NCBI GenBank assembly: GCA_964492715.1
Contig: CAZBLK010000004.1
Span: forward strand, 53,782-117,781
Source: CAZBLK01 sp964492715
GTDB taxonomy: Bacteria; Bacillota; Clostridia; Lachnospirales; WRBF01
Reading direction: 5' to 3'
DNA length: 64,000 nt
The position numbers and the translations under genes were made by a program. The notes beneath the pieces are model-generated. The model ran no database searches. It worked only from the letters and a program-made list of their open reading frames with translations, and was not told where the DNA came from. Positions 8,825-16,140 of the stretch are shown here, piece by piece (the stretch's first letter is position 1; each line of letters opens with the position of its first letter).

Positions 8825-9262
8825 CTATTTACTTTCCTCAATTGCTGGCTGTGGTGTAAGCTTTGGCTCTTTAATTGCCAAAATCTCCGACTTTCTAACA
8901 GGAATACGAACACCCTTGTTTGTTCCAAATTCAACAACAAAGCAATCTTCGCCAACGCCTACAACTTTGCCGTAAAGTCCGCTGTTTGTAACGATGTTGT
9001 CGCCAGTTTTAATACCTTGTTGCATTTCTTTAATAGTTTTTTCACGTTTTTTCTGCGGCCTTATCCAAAGAAAATAAGCTATACCAAAAATTGCAGCATA
9101 CATAATAACTAATGTAACCATGCTAAATGGGCTGCCTGAACCTGACGCTTGTTGCGCTGATGCCTGCGCTGCTACTTGTGCAGTAGAATCAGCCGACTGC
9201 CCACCTGTAATTACTGTGCTTCCAAGAAGTGAAACGTATTTTAAAATTCCCAAAGTATACAA
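8825..9262 (-). CDS. yajC: YajC preprotein translocase subunit
   Basis: Accessory subunit of the SecDF-YajC complex, bound to the Sec translocon in the membrane. The 145-residue protein has an N-terminal Ser/Ala/Gln-rich stretch, one membrane helix (about residues 48-66) and the diagnostic WIRPQKKREKTIKEMQ followed by GIKTGDNIVTNSGLYGKVV. The N-terminal extension before the helix is somewhat longer than in many YajC proteins and has a weakly hydrophobic start. AAAGGAG precedes the ATG. It is first in the run leading to addA and the aro genes, with a strong promoter upstream. secD and secF are not adjacent. Confidence 0.93.
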   Translation of the reverse strand: MYTLGILKYVSLLGSTVITGGQSADSTAQVAAQASAQQASGSGSPFSMVTLVIMYAAIFGIAYFLWIRPQKKREKTIKEMQQGIKTGDNIVTNSGLYGKVVGVGEDCFVVEFGTNKGVRIPVRKSEILAIKEPKLTPQPAIEESK

Positions 9263-9284
9263 CTCCTTTTAATTAAGTCTTTTA

Positions 9285-9313
9285 ATTATAGCTATAATTT
9301 GCCAAGCCGTCAA
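9285..9313 (-). promoter_or_regulatory. Promoter of the yajC-addA-aro run
   Basis: Minus strand: TTGACG (9308-9313), 17-base spacer, TATAAT (9285-9290), about 22 bases before the yajC start. It is the only strong promoter I see before the seven-gene run ending at aroQ. Confidence 0.7.
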
Positions 9314-9581
9314 TATGGTGGTTTGAATTTTAACGACAAACGCAAGAAGTAAGATTTTAGTTAAAAAAAATAAGAGTAATAACGAAAATATCTATGTAGA
9401 TATAATTTGAAATTTATAGAATGAATTATCAAAGAAGTTTTAACTTCTAACAGCTACTACTAGCGTTCATCAAGGAAATTTTCGTTTCGTGCGTTTGCCG
9501 TGTTGAATTTTCATTCATAAATAGAAGTTATTAGACATTTATGTCTATTTACATATAGAATTGCAAATGGTACATTTTTAG
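9314..9581. other. Non-coding stretch at the left edge of the accessory island
   Basis: No convincing gene. It holds a loose inverted repeat: GAATTTTAACGACAAACGC near 9326 against GCGTTTGCCGTGTTGAATTT near 9494. The GTGCGTTTGCCGTG half resembles the terminal repeats of ISAs1-type elements. Inside is GAAGTTTTAACTTC (about 9437), and TAGACAT/ATGTCTA flank a two-base loop near 9530. These may be remnants of inserted elements. Confidence 0.3.
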
Positions 9582-9752
9582 AATACAAAATATATTTTGT
9601 CGACATATGGTGTCTGGTCAAGAACACAATCATTAGGGCAGTCTTTATGTGGTCCAAATTTTAGACATGATGCAGCACATGGAGGCATTGGTTATTACCC
9701 TCATTATCATAATCTTTCCTATGGCGGTAGCGCTCATTGTTGGCATTATTAA
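9582..9752 (+). pseudogene. Remnant of a polymorphic-toxin (RHS-like) C-terminus
   Basis: An open stretch of 56 codons with no start codon, closed by TAA at 9750-9752. Its translation contains CGPNFRHDAAHGGIGYYPHYH followed by LSYGGSAHCWHY. Gly-Pro-Asn-x-Arg, Ala-His-Gly-Gly-x-Gly and the His/Tyr-rich end resemble the last residues of many secreted RHS or other polymorphic toxins. The frame is stopped upstream by TAG at 9579, so only the tail of the parent gene remains. A possible immunity gene follows 97 bases downstream, the expected order for toxin-immunity pairs. The family call is from memory of such C-termini and is not certain. Confidence 0.45.
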
Positions 9753-9849
9753 CACCAATTTTTAGTTAGTACATATTTATGTATGCAGGGGTTTTCTAAT
9801 CTCTGCATATTTGTTTGGCTTTTTCACTCGAGAGGAGTTGTATATTGCA

Positions 9850-10443
9850 ATGTTAACAAAATGGCAATTACAGCCTGTTTTTAATTGGTCATGTTTTAAT
9901 AAGAACAGTGTAGATTTAATTGACTCAACTTTTTCACCGGTAAACATAACAGGAGATAATTATTATAAACTATTAGATATTTGCTTTAGTAAATGCGATG
10001 TTTTTTCTTTAAGCAAAACCTACAATTGGGAAAATATAAAGACGGCAAAAGTGTATAAATTTCTAAACACAATTGAACCTTTTAAGGTAAAAACTATTAC
10101 TACTGATGTATGGCATTGTTTTCGTGCCAACCCTAATGAACACTTTGAAATATTTTTATACAATTGCAATGAAAAATGCAAAAATATACTGAAACAGCAC
10201 ACCGCTGACTTGTTTTTCCAAACTAGAGGGAGTATAAACGATTTGCCCGAAGATATATGCTTTTTTATTAATAATAAGCTTCTGCTTGGCACAGTTTCTC
10301 ATGAATATATATGCAACTTGTATACTCAAGATATGCAAACATTTGAGGAATTTAAACCTTTAGCAAAATGGTATAAAGCGGAAGAATTTCAACTTGGTTT
10401 GCTTGATAATTTTTCGATTGAAAAATATTTTTATTCCAAATAG
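9850..10443 (+). CDS. Uncharacterised protein, possible orphan immunity protein
   Basis: About 197 residues from the ATG at 9850, which has AGGAG 12 bases upstream; an in-frame earlier start at 9811 lacks a ribosome site. There is no signal peptide and no membrane helix. The protein is acidic/aromatic, rich in Phe, Trp and Asn (for example KWQLQPVFNWSCFNKNSV and WKAEEF-like ends), and contains scattered cysteines. I do not recognise a domain. Its place directly after a toxin C-terminal remnant, its size and its single-domain cytosolic look fit an immunity protein that outlived its toxin; this is inference from position. It differs from its neighbours in codon flavour, being richer in A/T. Confidence 0.5.
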   Translation: MLTKWQLQPVFNWSCFNKNSVDLIDSTFSPVNITGDNYYKLLDICFSKCDVFSLSKTYNWENIKTAKVYKFLNTIEPFKVKTITTDVWHCFRANPNEHFEIFLYNCNEKCKNILKQHTADLFFQTRGSINDLPEDICFFINNKLLLGTVSHEYICNLYTQDMQTFEEFKPLAKWYKAEEFQLGLLDNFSIEKYFYSK

Positions 10444-10445
10444 AG

Positions 10446-10465
10446 TTTATGAAACGGACGTGTAA
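10446..10465. repeat. 20-bp direct repeat, left copy
   Basis: TTTATGAAACGGACGTGTAA matches TTTATGAAACGAACGTGTAT at 12369-12388 with two differences. The two copies bracket the MerR gene and the transposase remnant. The right copy directly abuts the end of the transposase reading frame, so the sequence may be an IS terminus. Confidence 0.5.
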
Positions 10466-10513
10466 TAAAATCAATTGTATACTTGATTAAGAAAATAACA
10501 ATTAAAAAATATA

Positions 10514-10544
10514 TTGACTCTTCCTTTGGGGAAGCATTTATAAT
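10514..10544 (+). promoter_or_regulatory. MerR-type promoter with 19-bp spacer
   Basis: TTGACT (10514-10519) and TATAAT (10539-10544) are exactly 19 bases apart, too long for normal sigma-A use. The spacer contains the dyad CTTCC-TTTG-GGGAAG. Over-long spacers with a central dyad are the hallmark of promoters distorted and activated by MerR-family proteins. The next gene encodes such a protein, so autoregulation is likely. Confidence 0.75.
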
Positions 10545-10577
10545 GACTATAAAATCATTATAAGGGAGCGAAAAACT

Positions 10578-11534
10578 ATGCCTGGCTTAATTAAAATTAA
10601 AGAAGTATCAACCAAATACGACATTACAGCCCGTACCTTGCGATATTATGAAGATATGGGACTTATTATCAGCACAAGAAGCGATGATTACGCTTATAGG
10701 TTGTATGACGAAGTTGCAGTAAAAAAGATTGAACAAATCCTAATTTTACGTAAGCTTAATATCAGTATAAAAGACATTCAACGTATTTTCAATGCTTCCA
10801 ATTCTGAAATTGTTTTGGAGATTCTTGAAAAAAAAGTAGCGAATATCGACAATGAAGTTGCGGTTTTACATGAATTGAAAGAAATTGTACTGGAGTTTAT
10901 TCATCAATTTGAAAAGATAGATTTTGGCAGCGACTCTGATGTGAAAATGCTTTATGATAAGGCAAAAGAAATTGAAACTCATTTGGTAAACGTTGATTAT
11001 ATCGGTAAGCCTTCTGGAGTAAGCCACTTGCTTGAAACAGTGGAAAAACTCGAACGCGAGCCAGACATTCTTCTCGTTGAAATGCCACCATGTCGTATGG
11101 CAACATCAGGGTTGTTAGCAGATGATAACGAACAAAACCGTTTTGATGCCATGTGGATGCGTATAGGCTCTAGTATAGCTGATAAAATAAATCCCCGCGA
11201 TTTTATGTATTATGATGAAGAACACAAGCAAAATGTATGGTTGTACTTAGTTGAGGATAATATAACCGAAGCTGATACTGACGGCTTCAACATCATAACA
11301 TTTGATGGTGGTTTGTTTGCATCTGCGATAGCTGACAGTTGGGAATTTAGCGAATATGACCGCATATATAAGGGGATAAAAATATGGCTTTCAAAGCAAG
11401 AACACCTTGAATTGGACGAATCAGCGCAACGCCATTTGTTATACCATTTTGCCGGACCCCATTCGGCTAAGATGAAAGAGTGGAACTACGGAAAGGTTCG
11501 TTACTTTGTACCCATTAAAATTGCCTGTAACTAA
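10578..11534 (+). CDS. MerR-family transcriptional regulator with effector-binding domain
   Basis: A 318-residue one-component regulator. The N-terminal winged helix-turn-helix has the MerR pattern IKEVSTKYDITARTLRYYED (about residues 6-25) and the wing YRLYDEV. A dimerisation coiled coil follows to about 115. The C-terminal two-thirds resembles the GyrI-like effector domain of multidrug-sensing regulators such as BmrR, with MPPCRMATSG at its start and a Trp-rich pocket (about 150-315). Start: GGGAG nine bases before the ATG. No regulated exporter gene is adjacent, so the target is unknown or was displaced by the IS insertion downstream. A perfect 20-bp AT palindrome sits on its stop codon. 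Confidence 0.88.
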   Translation: MPGLIKIKEVSTKYDITARTLRYYEDMGLIISTRSDDYAYRLYDEVAVKKIEQILILRKLNISIKDIQRIFNASNSEIVLEILEKKVANIDNEVAVLHELKEIVLEFIHQFEKIDFGSDSDVKMLYDKAKEIETHLVNVDYIGKPSGVSHLLETVEKLEREPDILLVEMPPCRMATSGLLADDNEQNRFDAMWMRIGSSIADKINPRDFMYYDEEHKQNVWLYLVEDNITEADTDGFNIITFDGGLFASAIADSWEFSEYDRIYKGIKIWLSKQEHLELDESAQRHLLYHFAGPHSAKMKEWNYGKVRYFVPIKIACN

Positions 11535-11553
11535 TGAATAAATATTTATTCAT
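11534..11553. repeat. Perfect 20-bp AT palindrome
   Basis: ATGAATAAATATTTATTCAT overlaps the last base of the MerR gene. It can form a hairpin in RNA but has no T-run, so it is a weak terminator at best. Confidence 0.5.
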
Positions 11554-11630
11554 ATAGTCCGATATTATACTACTCGTTTCCTATATTTTACATCATATGC
11601 CATTTCATTATTTTACAATATTTTTAGATT

Positions 11631-12374
11631 GTTATCAACTGCGTTGAGTATATAGGTCAATCATCAATTTCACATGAAGACAAGCCTAATGAAATTCCAG
11701 TGTTCCAATCAATGCTCGACTGCTTGGATATAAAAGGTAAAACAATAACATCAGATGCTACGCACTGTCAAAAAGATATTTGTGCCAAGAAAGATATTTG
11801 TGCCAAGATTGTAAAAAATGGCGGCAACTATATTTTAGGCTTAAAAGGCAACCAGAGCAATTTTTCGGAAGACATAAAATTATTTTTTGAAGATTCTATA
11901 AATGCTGACGAAATTATGACGTTTGAAACCCTTGAAAAAAATGGTGGTCGTATAGAAAAACGAACATGCCGTGCTACTTCTAACGTAAAATGGCTTCTCA
12001 ACTTGTCGTTATGGGCTGGTTTTCGAACTGTTTTTTCGATAACCAGAACGATAACAACAAAAGGCGAAACAACTGAAGAAGTCAGCTACTATATCTCAAA
12101 CCTTGCGCGCCAACCCGAAAACCTACTTGCCTCAAGCCGCTCGCACTGAAAAATTGAAAGTATGCACTGGATGCTTGACGTAATTTGGAACGAAGATACA
12201 AGCTGTATTTTGTCTGAAAACGGCAACAAAACTCTTAATTCTTTCAGAAAATTAGCACTGCTTGCACATAAACGCTACATCTCCAATCTTGCCAAAAAGC
12301 CAAGCATTAAAGGTAATGTTCTTTCCTCGCTCCTTAATGTTGAAGTTTTATTAAAGGTTATTAAATGTTTATGA
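11631..12374 (+). pseudogene. ISAs1-family transposase remnant
   Basis: A DDE transposase with clear ISAs1 features: NEIPVFQSMLDCLDIKG, TITSDATHCQKDI, NYILGLKGNQ and, further on, RSH-KIESMHWMLDVIWNED. It is broken three ways. The N-terminal part is missing. An 18-base tandem duplication gives DICAKKDICAK near 11770-11810. The normally conserved RSHW has TGA in place of TGG at 12147-12149, splitting the frame; the second part continues in phase to 12374. It therefore cannot encode an active enzyme. Its 3' end lies 25 bases before the -35 box of the pyr operon. Confidence 0.88.
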
Positions 12375-12388
12375 AACGAACGTGTATT
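12369..12388. repeat. 20-bp direct repeat, right copy
   Basis: TTTATGAAACGAACGTGTAT, near-identical to 10446-10465. It directly follows or overlaps the end of the transposase reading frame and ends 11 bases before the pyr promoter -35 box. Confidence 0.5.
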
Positions 12389-12398
12389 TTTCAAACAA

Positions 12399-12428
12399 TT
12401 GACAACCACTATAACCTCATGATATAAT
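12399..12428 (+). promoter_or_regulatory. Promoter of the pyrimidine operon
   Basis: Perfect TTGACA (12399-12404) and perfect TATAAT (12423-12428) with an 18-base spacer. Transcription should start near 12435, about 20 bases before the leader-peptide ATG. Confidence 0.85.
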
Positions 12429-12454
12429 ATTTCAAAATTTGCAAGGGGTATTGT

Positions 12455-12640
12455 ATGTTTAAAATAAATTTACAATTAACTGAACAATTTTATTTTCAAC
12501 GCATTAAAACTTTATTTAATGTTATTATTGTAATTTATTATTTTCAGTCTTCCAGTCTTCCATTTGGAAGACTTTTTTTTGCCCTTTTTTATCAAAAAAG
12601 TATAAAAAGTATAAGCACCCCAAATCTAAAGGAGAGATAA
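12455..12640 (+). CDS. PyrL-like leader peptide overlapping the pyr attenuator
   Basis: A 61-codon reading frame beginning with ATG at 12455, with AAGGGG seven bases upstream, inside the transcribed leader. It is rich in Phe, Ile, Tyr and Leu, as expected from its T-rich DNA (for example FNVIIVIYYF). It runs straight through the terminator hairpin at 12554-12580 and stops one base before the pyrB ATG. E. coli pyrL has the same layout: short leader, U-rich pause region, hairpin inside the frame, stop next to pyrB. There a ribosome following close behind RNA polymerase at low UTP blocks the hairpin. The peptide itself need have no function. Coding is supported by start, ribosome site and layout, not by homology. 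Confidence 0.65.
   Translation: MFKINLQLTEQFYFQRIKTLFNVIIVIYYFQSSSLPFGRLFFALFYQKSIKSISTPNLKER
12554..12580 (+). terminator. Attenuator terminator of pyrBI
   Basis: AGTCTTCC (12554-12561) pairs with GGAAGACT (12566-12573) around a four-base loop, followed by seven more Ts. A preceding copy of AGTCTTCC at 12546-12553 could pair alternatively with the 3' arm. The DNA before it (12490-12545) is extremely T-rich. It lies 60 bases before pyrB and inside the leader frame. Confidence 0.85.
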
Positions 12641-12641
12641 C

Positions 12642-13565
12642 ATGCTAAAAGGAAGAAACCTGCTACAACCATTAGATTTTACAGTAGACGAGCTTGAAGA
12701 AATTTTTGTCCTAGCGGATAAAATTATCGAAAACCCAGAAAAATTCACTCATGCTTGTGACGGAAAACTGCTTGCTACGTTGTTTTACGAGCCAAGCACA
12801 CGTACACGCTTTAGCTTTGAAGCAGCTATGCTTAGGCTAGGCGGTCAAATAATTGGCTTTTCGGACCCAAGCGCAAGCTCTGTTTCCAAAGGCGAAAGCA
12901 TTGCAGACACAATAAAAACAATTGAATGCTATGCCGACTTAGCTGTAATGCGCCACCCAAAAGAAGGTGCACCAAGAGTAGCCGCACAAAACTCTGCATT
13001 TCCAATTATAAATGCTGGCGACGGCGGACACCAACACCCTACCCAAACTTTAACAGACCTTTTAACAATTAGGCGTGAGCTAGGTAGTTTTTCAAATTTA
13101 ACAGTTGGGCTGTGTGGCGACTTAAAGTTTGGAAGAACAGTCCACTCATTAATCAAAGCATTGCTGCGCTATACAAACATCAACTTTGTTTTAATTTCCC
13201 CAGAGGAGCTTCGTGTTCCAGAATATGTAAGAAAAGAGCTTAAACTAAACAACACAAAATTTGTTGAAGTTGAACAAATGCAAGACGTGCTTCCAACTCT
13301 CGACGTGCTTTACATGACAAGGGTACAAAAAGAGCGTTTCTTCAACGAAGAAGACTACATAAGGCTTAAAGATTCATACATTCTTGACGAAAAAAAGATG
13401 GCAATTGCAAAAGAAAGCATGATTGTCCTTCACCCATTGCCAAGAGTAAACGAAATTGCAGTTGAAGTAGACAAAGACCCACGTGCGCTTTATTTTAAAC
13501 AAGCAAAATACGGAATGTACGTAAGAATGGCGCTTATTATGTGTTTGTTAGGTATAAAGGAGTGA
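12642..13565 (+). CDS. pyrB: Aspartate carbamoyltransferase catalytic subunit
   Basis: Joins carbamoyl phosphate and aspartate, the first committed pyrimidine step. The 307-residue protein has the carbamoyl-phosphate loop FYEPSTRTRFSFE, the SVSKGES loop, GDGGHQHPTQTLTDL and the C-terminal HPLPRVNE. GGAGAG precedes the ATG. A regulatory-chain gene follows at once, so the enzyme is probably of the E. coli-like class B type (c6r6), open to nucleotide feedback. It is first of seven genes, pyrBICFKDE. No pyrR or carAB is in the window. Confidence 0.97.
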   Translation: MLKGRNLLQPLDFTVDELEEIFVLADKIIENPEKFTHACDGKLLATLFYEPSTRTRFSFEAAMLRLGGQIIGFSDPSASSVSKGESIADTIKTIECYADLAVMRHPKEGAPRVAAQNSAFPIINAGDGGHQHPTQTLTDLLTIRRELGSFSNLTVGLCGDLKFGRTVHSLIKALLRYTNINFVLISPEELRVPEYVRKELKLNNTKFVEVEQMQDVLPTLDVLYMTRVQKERFFNEEDYIRLKDSYILDEKKMAIAKESMIVLHPLPRVNEIAVEVDKDPRALYFKQAKYGMYVRMALIMCLLGIKE

Positions 13566-13570
13566 TATAA

Positions 13571-14020
13571 ATGATAGTAGACAGCATTGAAAAAGGAATT
13601 GTAATTGACCACATTACAGCAGGTTTGGGAATGACAATTTTAGGCTACTTAAACATTGACAAAACAAAAAACACAGTTGCGTTTATAATGAACGCAACAA
13701 GTAGCAAGCACGGACGCAAAGACTTAATAAAAATTGAAAACGTAGTTGACGTAAACTTTACTGTTCTTGGTTTAATAGACCCAACAGCAACAGTAAACAT
13801 AATTGAAAACAGCAAAATAGCAGAAAAAATTACGCTAAAGCTGCCAGAAACCGTAACAAACGTAATTAAATGCAAAAACCCACGCTGTGTTACATCTGTG
13901 GAAAAAGTGTCGCATGTTTTCCACCTTGTAGACGAAGAAACAAGAGAATACAAATGTGATTACTGTGATGACATTGTGTGCATGAAGGGCGGCTTCGCAA
14001 ATGACAATTTGCATAAGTAA
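13571..14020 (+). CDS. pyrI: Aspartate carbamoyltransferase regulatory subunit
   Basis: The 149-residue regulatory chain that binds effector nucleotides and holds catalytic trimers together through zinc. The N-terminal allosteric domain contains IEKGIVIDHITAG and GRKDLIKIENV. The C-terminal zinc domain shows all four cysteines: CKNPRC and CDYC. It lies five bases after pyrB with GGAGTGATATAA before the ATG. Its presence means pyrimidine flux here can be controlled at enzyme level as well as by the leader attenuator. Confidence 0.97.
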   Translation: MIVDSIEKGIVIDHITAGLGMTILGYLNIDKTKNTVAFIMNATSSKHGRKDLIKIENVVDVNFTVLGLIDPTATVNIIENSKIAEKITLKLPETVTNVIKCKNPRCVTSVEKVSHVFHLVDEETREYKCDYCDDIVCMKGGFANDNLHK

Positions 14021-15236
14021 CGGAACATTAATAAACCCAAAAACAAACACTGTTCTTCAATGTGATGTATGGGCAGAAAACGGCATAACAACGAAAATAT
14101 ATGAAAGTAACTGCGTTTATAAAACGAACGACAAAAACGTAAAAGTAATTGACGCCACAAACAAATGGGTTGTACCTGGCTTTATTGACTTGCATGTACA
14201 TTTTCGTGAACCAGGCTTTGAACATAAAGAAGACATTAAAAGCGGCTGTTTATCAGCCGCTAAAGGCGGCTTTACAACAGTTTGCTGTATGCCAAACACA
14301 AAACCTTCTATAGACAGTAAAGAAGTAGTTGATTATGTTAACAAAAAAACTGCAGAAGCAAACGGTGTTGAGGTTTTAGCTGTTTCAGCAATTACAAAAA
14401 GCCAAGCAGGGCAAGAACTAGCAGACTATAGAAGTATGATGGAATTAAAGCCGCCAATTTGTGCAATAAGTGAAGACGGAAAAAGTGTGCTTAATGCAAA
14501 GCTTATGCTTGAAGCAATGGCAGAGGCAAAGTCGTTAAACTTGCCTGTTTTTTCCCACGCCGAGGACGAAAGCTTAGGAACGCTTCCAATTTCCGAGGAA
14601 GTTATTGTCGCAAGGGACATTCTTCTTGCAAAAGAAACAAACTGCAACCTTCACCTTTGCCACATAAGCACAAAAGGAAGCGTAGACTTAATAAGATGGG
14701 CAAAGTCAATTGGCGTAAACGTAACAGCAGAAACAGCACCGCATTATTTTGCTTTAACAAAGCTTGATGTAAACAACGACACAAACAAAAAAATGAACCC
14801 TCCTTTACGAAACGAAGAAGACAAGCAAGCAATTATAAAAGCGTTACAAGACGGCACAATTGATGCAATTGCAACCGACCATGCACCTCATTCAAAAGAA
14901 GAAAAACAAGTTGAATTTGAAAAAGCACCGTTTGGGGTAATAGGGCTTGAAACAGCCTTTGCTGTTTCGTACACACACTTAGTAAGGACAGGGCTTTTGA
15001 CACCTTTACAGCTTATAGAAAAAATGACCACAGCACCAGCAAAAATTTTAGGCTTAGAGCGTGGCTCAATAGAAGTTGGAAAATCAGCAGACATTGCAGT
15101 AATTGACATTAATCACTTTCACAAAATAGCTTCAAATGAATTTGTTTCAAAAAGCAGTAATTCAGCTTTTGTTGAAGAAAAAGTGTACGGCAAAGTTGTT
15201 TGCACAATAGCAAAGGGGAAAGTTATTTATGATTGA
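14001..15236 (+). CDS. pyrC: Dihydroorotase
   Basis: Cyclises carbamoyl aspartate to dihydroorotate. The 411-residue amidohydrolase has the metal motif DLHVHFREPGFEHKEDI, where the following conserved Lys/Asp residues complete the zinc site, the VCCMPNTKP segment, the histidines in LHLCHIST and the catalytic ATDHAPHSKEEK. This is the long, class I (Bacillus-like) dihydroorotase. The first 20 bases overlap pyrI; the ATG at 14001 lies within the pyrI zinc-domain codons, so translation is coupled. Confidence 0.96.
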   Translation: MTICISNGTLINPKTNTVLQCDVWAENGITTKIYESNCVYKTNDKNVKVIDATNKWVVPGFIDLHVHFREPGFEHKEDIKSGCLSAAKGGFTTVCCMPNTKPSIDSKEVVDYVNKKTAEANGVEVLAVSAITKSQAGQELADYRSMMELKPPICAISEDGKSVLNAKLMLEAMAEAKSLNLPVFSHAEDESLGTLPISEEVIVARDILLAKETNCNLHLCHISTKGSVDLIRWAKSIGVNVTAETAPHYFALTKLDVNNDTNKKMNPPLRNEEDKQAIIKALQDGTIDAIATDHAPHSKEEKQVEFEKAPFGVIGLETAFAVSYTHLVRTGLLTPLQLIEKMTTAPAKILGLERGSIEVGKSADIAVIDINHFHKIASNEFVSKSSNSAFVEEKVYGKVVCTIAKGKVIYD

Positions 15237-16140
15237 TACTTTAATAGAAAGAATTGATATGCTTAAAAACCCAACAGTAGTTGGGCTAGACCCTACATAT
15301 GAAATGCTGCCAGCTCACATTAAAGAAGAAATGCTTGAAACCCACGGCAAAACACCCAAAGCCGTTTCTCAAATGTTTTTACAATTTAACATAGGATTAA
15401 TTGATGCAATTTGCGACTTAGTTCCGGCGGTAAAGCCCCAAATTGCAATGTACGAGCGTTATGGGCTTGACGGAATTTCTGCTTACATAAAAACAACCGA
15501 GTACGCAAAATCAAAAGGGCTTTTAGTAATCGGGGACATTAAGCGTGGCGATATAAGTTCAACAGCAGAAGCATACGCTTCACACATTGCAGGTGCAACA
15601 ATTGAAGGAGAACACTACGACTTATGGCACGAGGACGCAGTTACACTAAACCCTTACTTAGGTACAGATAGTGTACAGCCTTTCCTAAACGTATGCGAAC
15701 AAAAAGATAAAGCAATTTTTCTGCTTATAAAAACAAGCAACCCTTCAGGAAAAGAATTGCAGGATTTAATTTGTGAAGGCAAGCCACTATATATGCACGT
15801 GGCAGAGCTTGTAAAAAAATGGGGCAAAAGCTCGGTCGGCAAGTTTTGCTACAGCAATGTAGGCGCAGTTGTAGGCGCAACGTACAAAGAGCAAGGCGAA
15901 ATTCTTAGGCAGTCTATGCCAAACACATTTTTCCTTGTTCCTGGTTATGGCGCACAAGGCGCAACAGCCGTCGACTTAAAAGGGTACTTTGACGCCGACG
16001 GCAAAGGCTGCATAGTAAATTCTTCAAGAGGAATAATTGCCGCATACAAGCAAAGCCCAAAATTTGGTGATAAAAACTATGCAGAAGCGGCAAGGGAAGA
16101 AGTTATTGAAATGAAAAAAACTTTGGGTGAAATATTATGA
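15229..16140 (+). CDS. pyrF: Orotidine 5'-phosphate decarboxylase
   Basis: Last step to UMP. The 303-residue form is the longer subfamily-2 type found in many Clostridia, Actinobacteria and Myxococcus, about 60 residues longer than the E. coli enzyme. The VVGLDP N-terminus, the catalytic GDIKRGDIS (Lys and Asp), IFLLIKTSNPSG and FLVPGYGAQGA phosphate loop are all present. It overlaps pyrC by eight bases and ends on an ATGA overlap with pyrK. Confidence 0.96.
   Translation: MIDTLIERIDMLKNPTVVGLDPTYEMLPAHIKEEMLETHGKTPKAVSQMFLQFNIGLIDAICDLVPAVKPQIAMYERYGLDGISAYIKTTEYAKSKGLLVIGDIKRGDISSTAEAYASHIAGATIEGEHYDLWHEDAVTLNPYLGTDSVQPFLNVCEQKDKAIFLLIKTSNPSGKELQDLICEGKPLYMHVAELVKKWGKSSVGKFCYSNVGAVVGATYKEQGEILRQSMPNTFFLVPGYGAQGATAVDLKGYFDADGKGCIVNSSRGIIAAYKQSPKFGDKNYAEAAREEVIEMKKTLGEIL

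Noticed and set aside
9321..9520. Complete MITE or IS end pair beside yajC
   Set aside because: The inverted match is short and interrupted. I cannot define ends or a second copy, so it is only noted in the gap description.
9667..9765. Small hydrophobic peptide gene (32 codons, MMQHMEALVITL...)
   Set aside because: There is no ribosome site, and the overlapping frame gives a toxin-like C-terminus that explains the composition better.
12430..12640. PyrR-binding attenuator
   Set aside because: No PyrR-type anti-antiterminator sequence was recognised; the leader frame and hairpin fit translation-coupled attenuation better.
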